Assembly: GCA_020724325.1 (NCBI GenBank)
Contig: DYHC01000164.1
Span: 1 to 5,238, forward strand
Reading direction: 5' to 3'
DNA length: 5,238 nt
Origin: Melioribacter roseus
GTDB taxonomy: Bacteria > Bacteroidota > Ignavibacteria > Ignavibacteriales > Melioribacteraceae
Shown here piece by piece: positions 5,232 through 5,238 of the stretch. Within the stretch, counting starts at the first letter, position 1; each line of letters begins with the position of its first letter. The translations under genes were made by a program, and so were the position numbers. Below the pieces are notes generated by a model that was given only the letters and a program-made list of their open reading frames with translations, did no database searches and was not told where the DNA came from.

Positions 5232-5238
5232 ATTATCT

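Overview
The window is AT-rich bacterial DNA with short intergenic gaps and few strong Shine-Dalgarno sequences. The first gene reads as the short AMP nucleosidase form typical of Bacteroidetes-like bacteria. The intergenic repeat resembles dispersed palindromes I recall from that group. Together these suggest the Bacteroidota/Chlorobiota/Ignavibacteria assemblage. This placement is an inference from gene style; there is no rRNA or other strict marker.

Layout. (1) Positions 1-750, minus strand: a two-gene unit in which a PAP2-family membrane lipid phosphatase (157-750) is followed by the start of an AMP nucleosidase (1-146, cut by the window edge). The ribosome binding site of the second gene overlaps the stop codon of the first. 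(2) Positions 751-919: a divergent control region with two perfect palindromes. (3) Positions 920-3169, plus strand: a hybrid sensor histidine kinase with six predicted membrane segments, PAS, HisKA, HATPase_c and a C-terminal receiver. (4) Positions 3170-3454: an intergenic stretch holding a palindromic repeat island of about 130 bp. (5) Positions 3455-5231, plus strand: three tightly packed genes, namely a YjbQ/UPF0047 protein (TTG start), an exported zinc-dependent phospholipase C/S1-P1 nuclease-type enzyme, and a LOG-like Rossmann-fold protein. The gaps between them are 3 bp and 1 bp, so they are very probably one operon.

How the genes may work together: the kinase should sense something in the membrane or cytoplasm and relay phosphate to an unseen Hpt protein, because no partner is encoded here. 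The PAP2/AMP nucleosidase pair joins lipid-phosphate recycling and purine salvage only by co-transcription. The three-gene operon combines a metabolic or repair-type cytosolic protein, an exported phosphodiesterase-type enzyme and a putative nucleotide phosphoribohydrolase. No shared pathway is evident.

I see no phage, insertion sequence, CRISPR, tRNA or rRNA, and no convincing new defence or other system. The most worthwhile leads are the repeat island, the paired palindromes in the divergent promoter region, the mixed zinc-ligand pattern of the phospholipase/nuclease, and the unexplained linkage of the three-gene operon.
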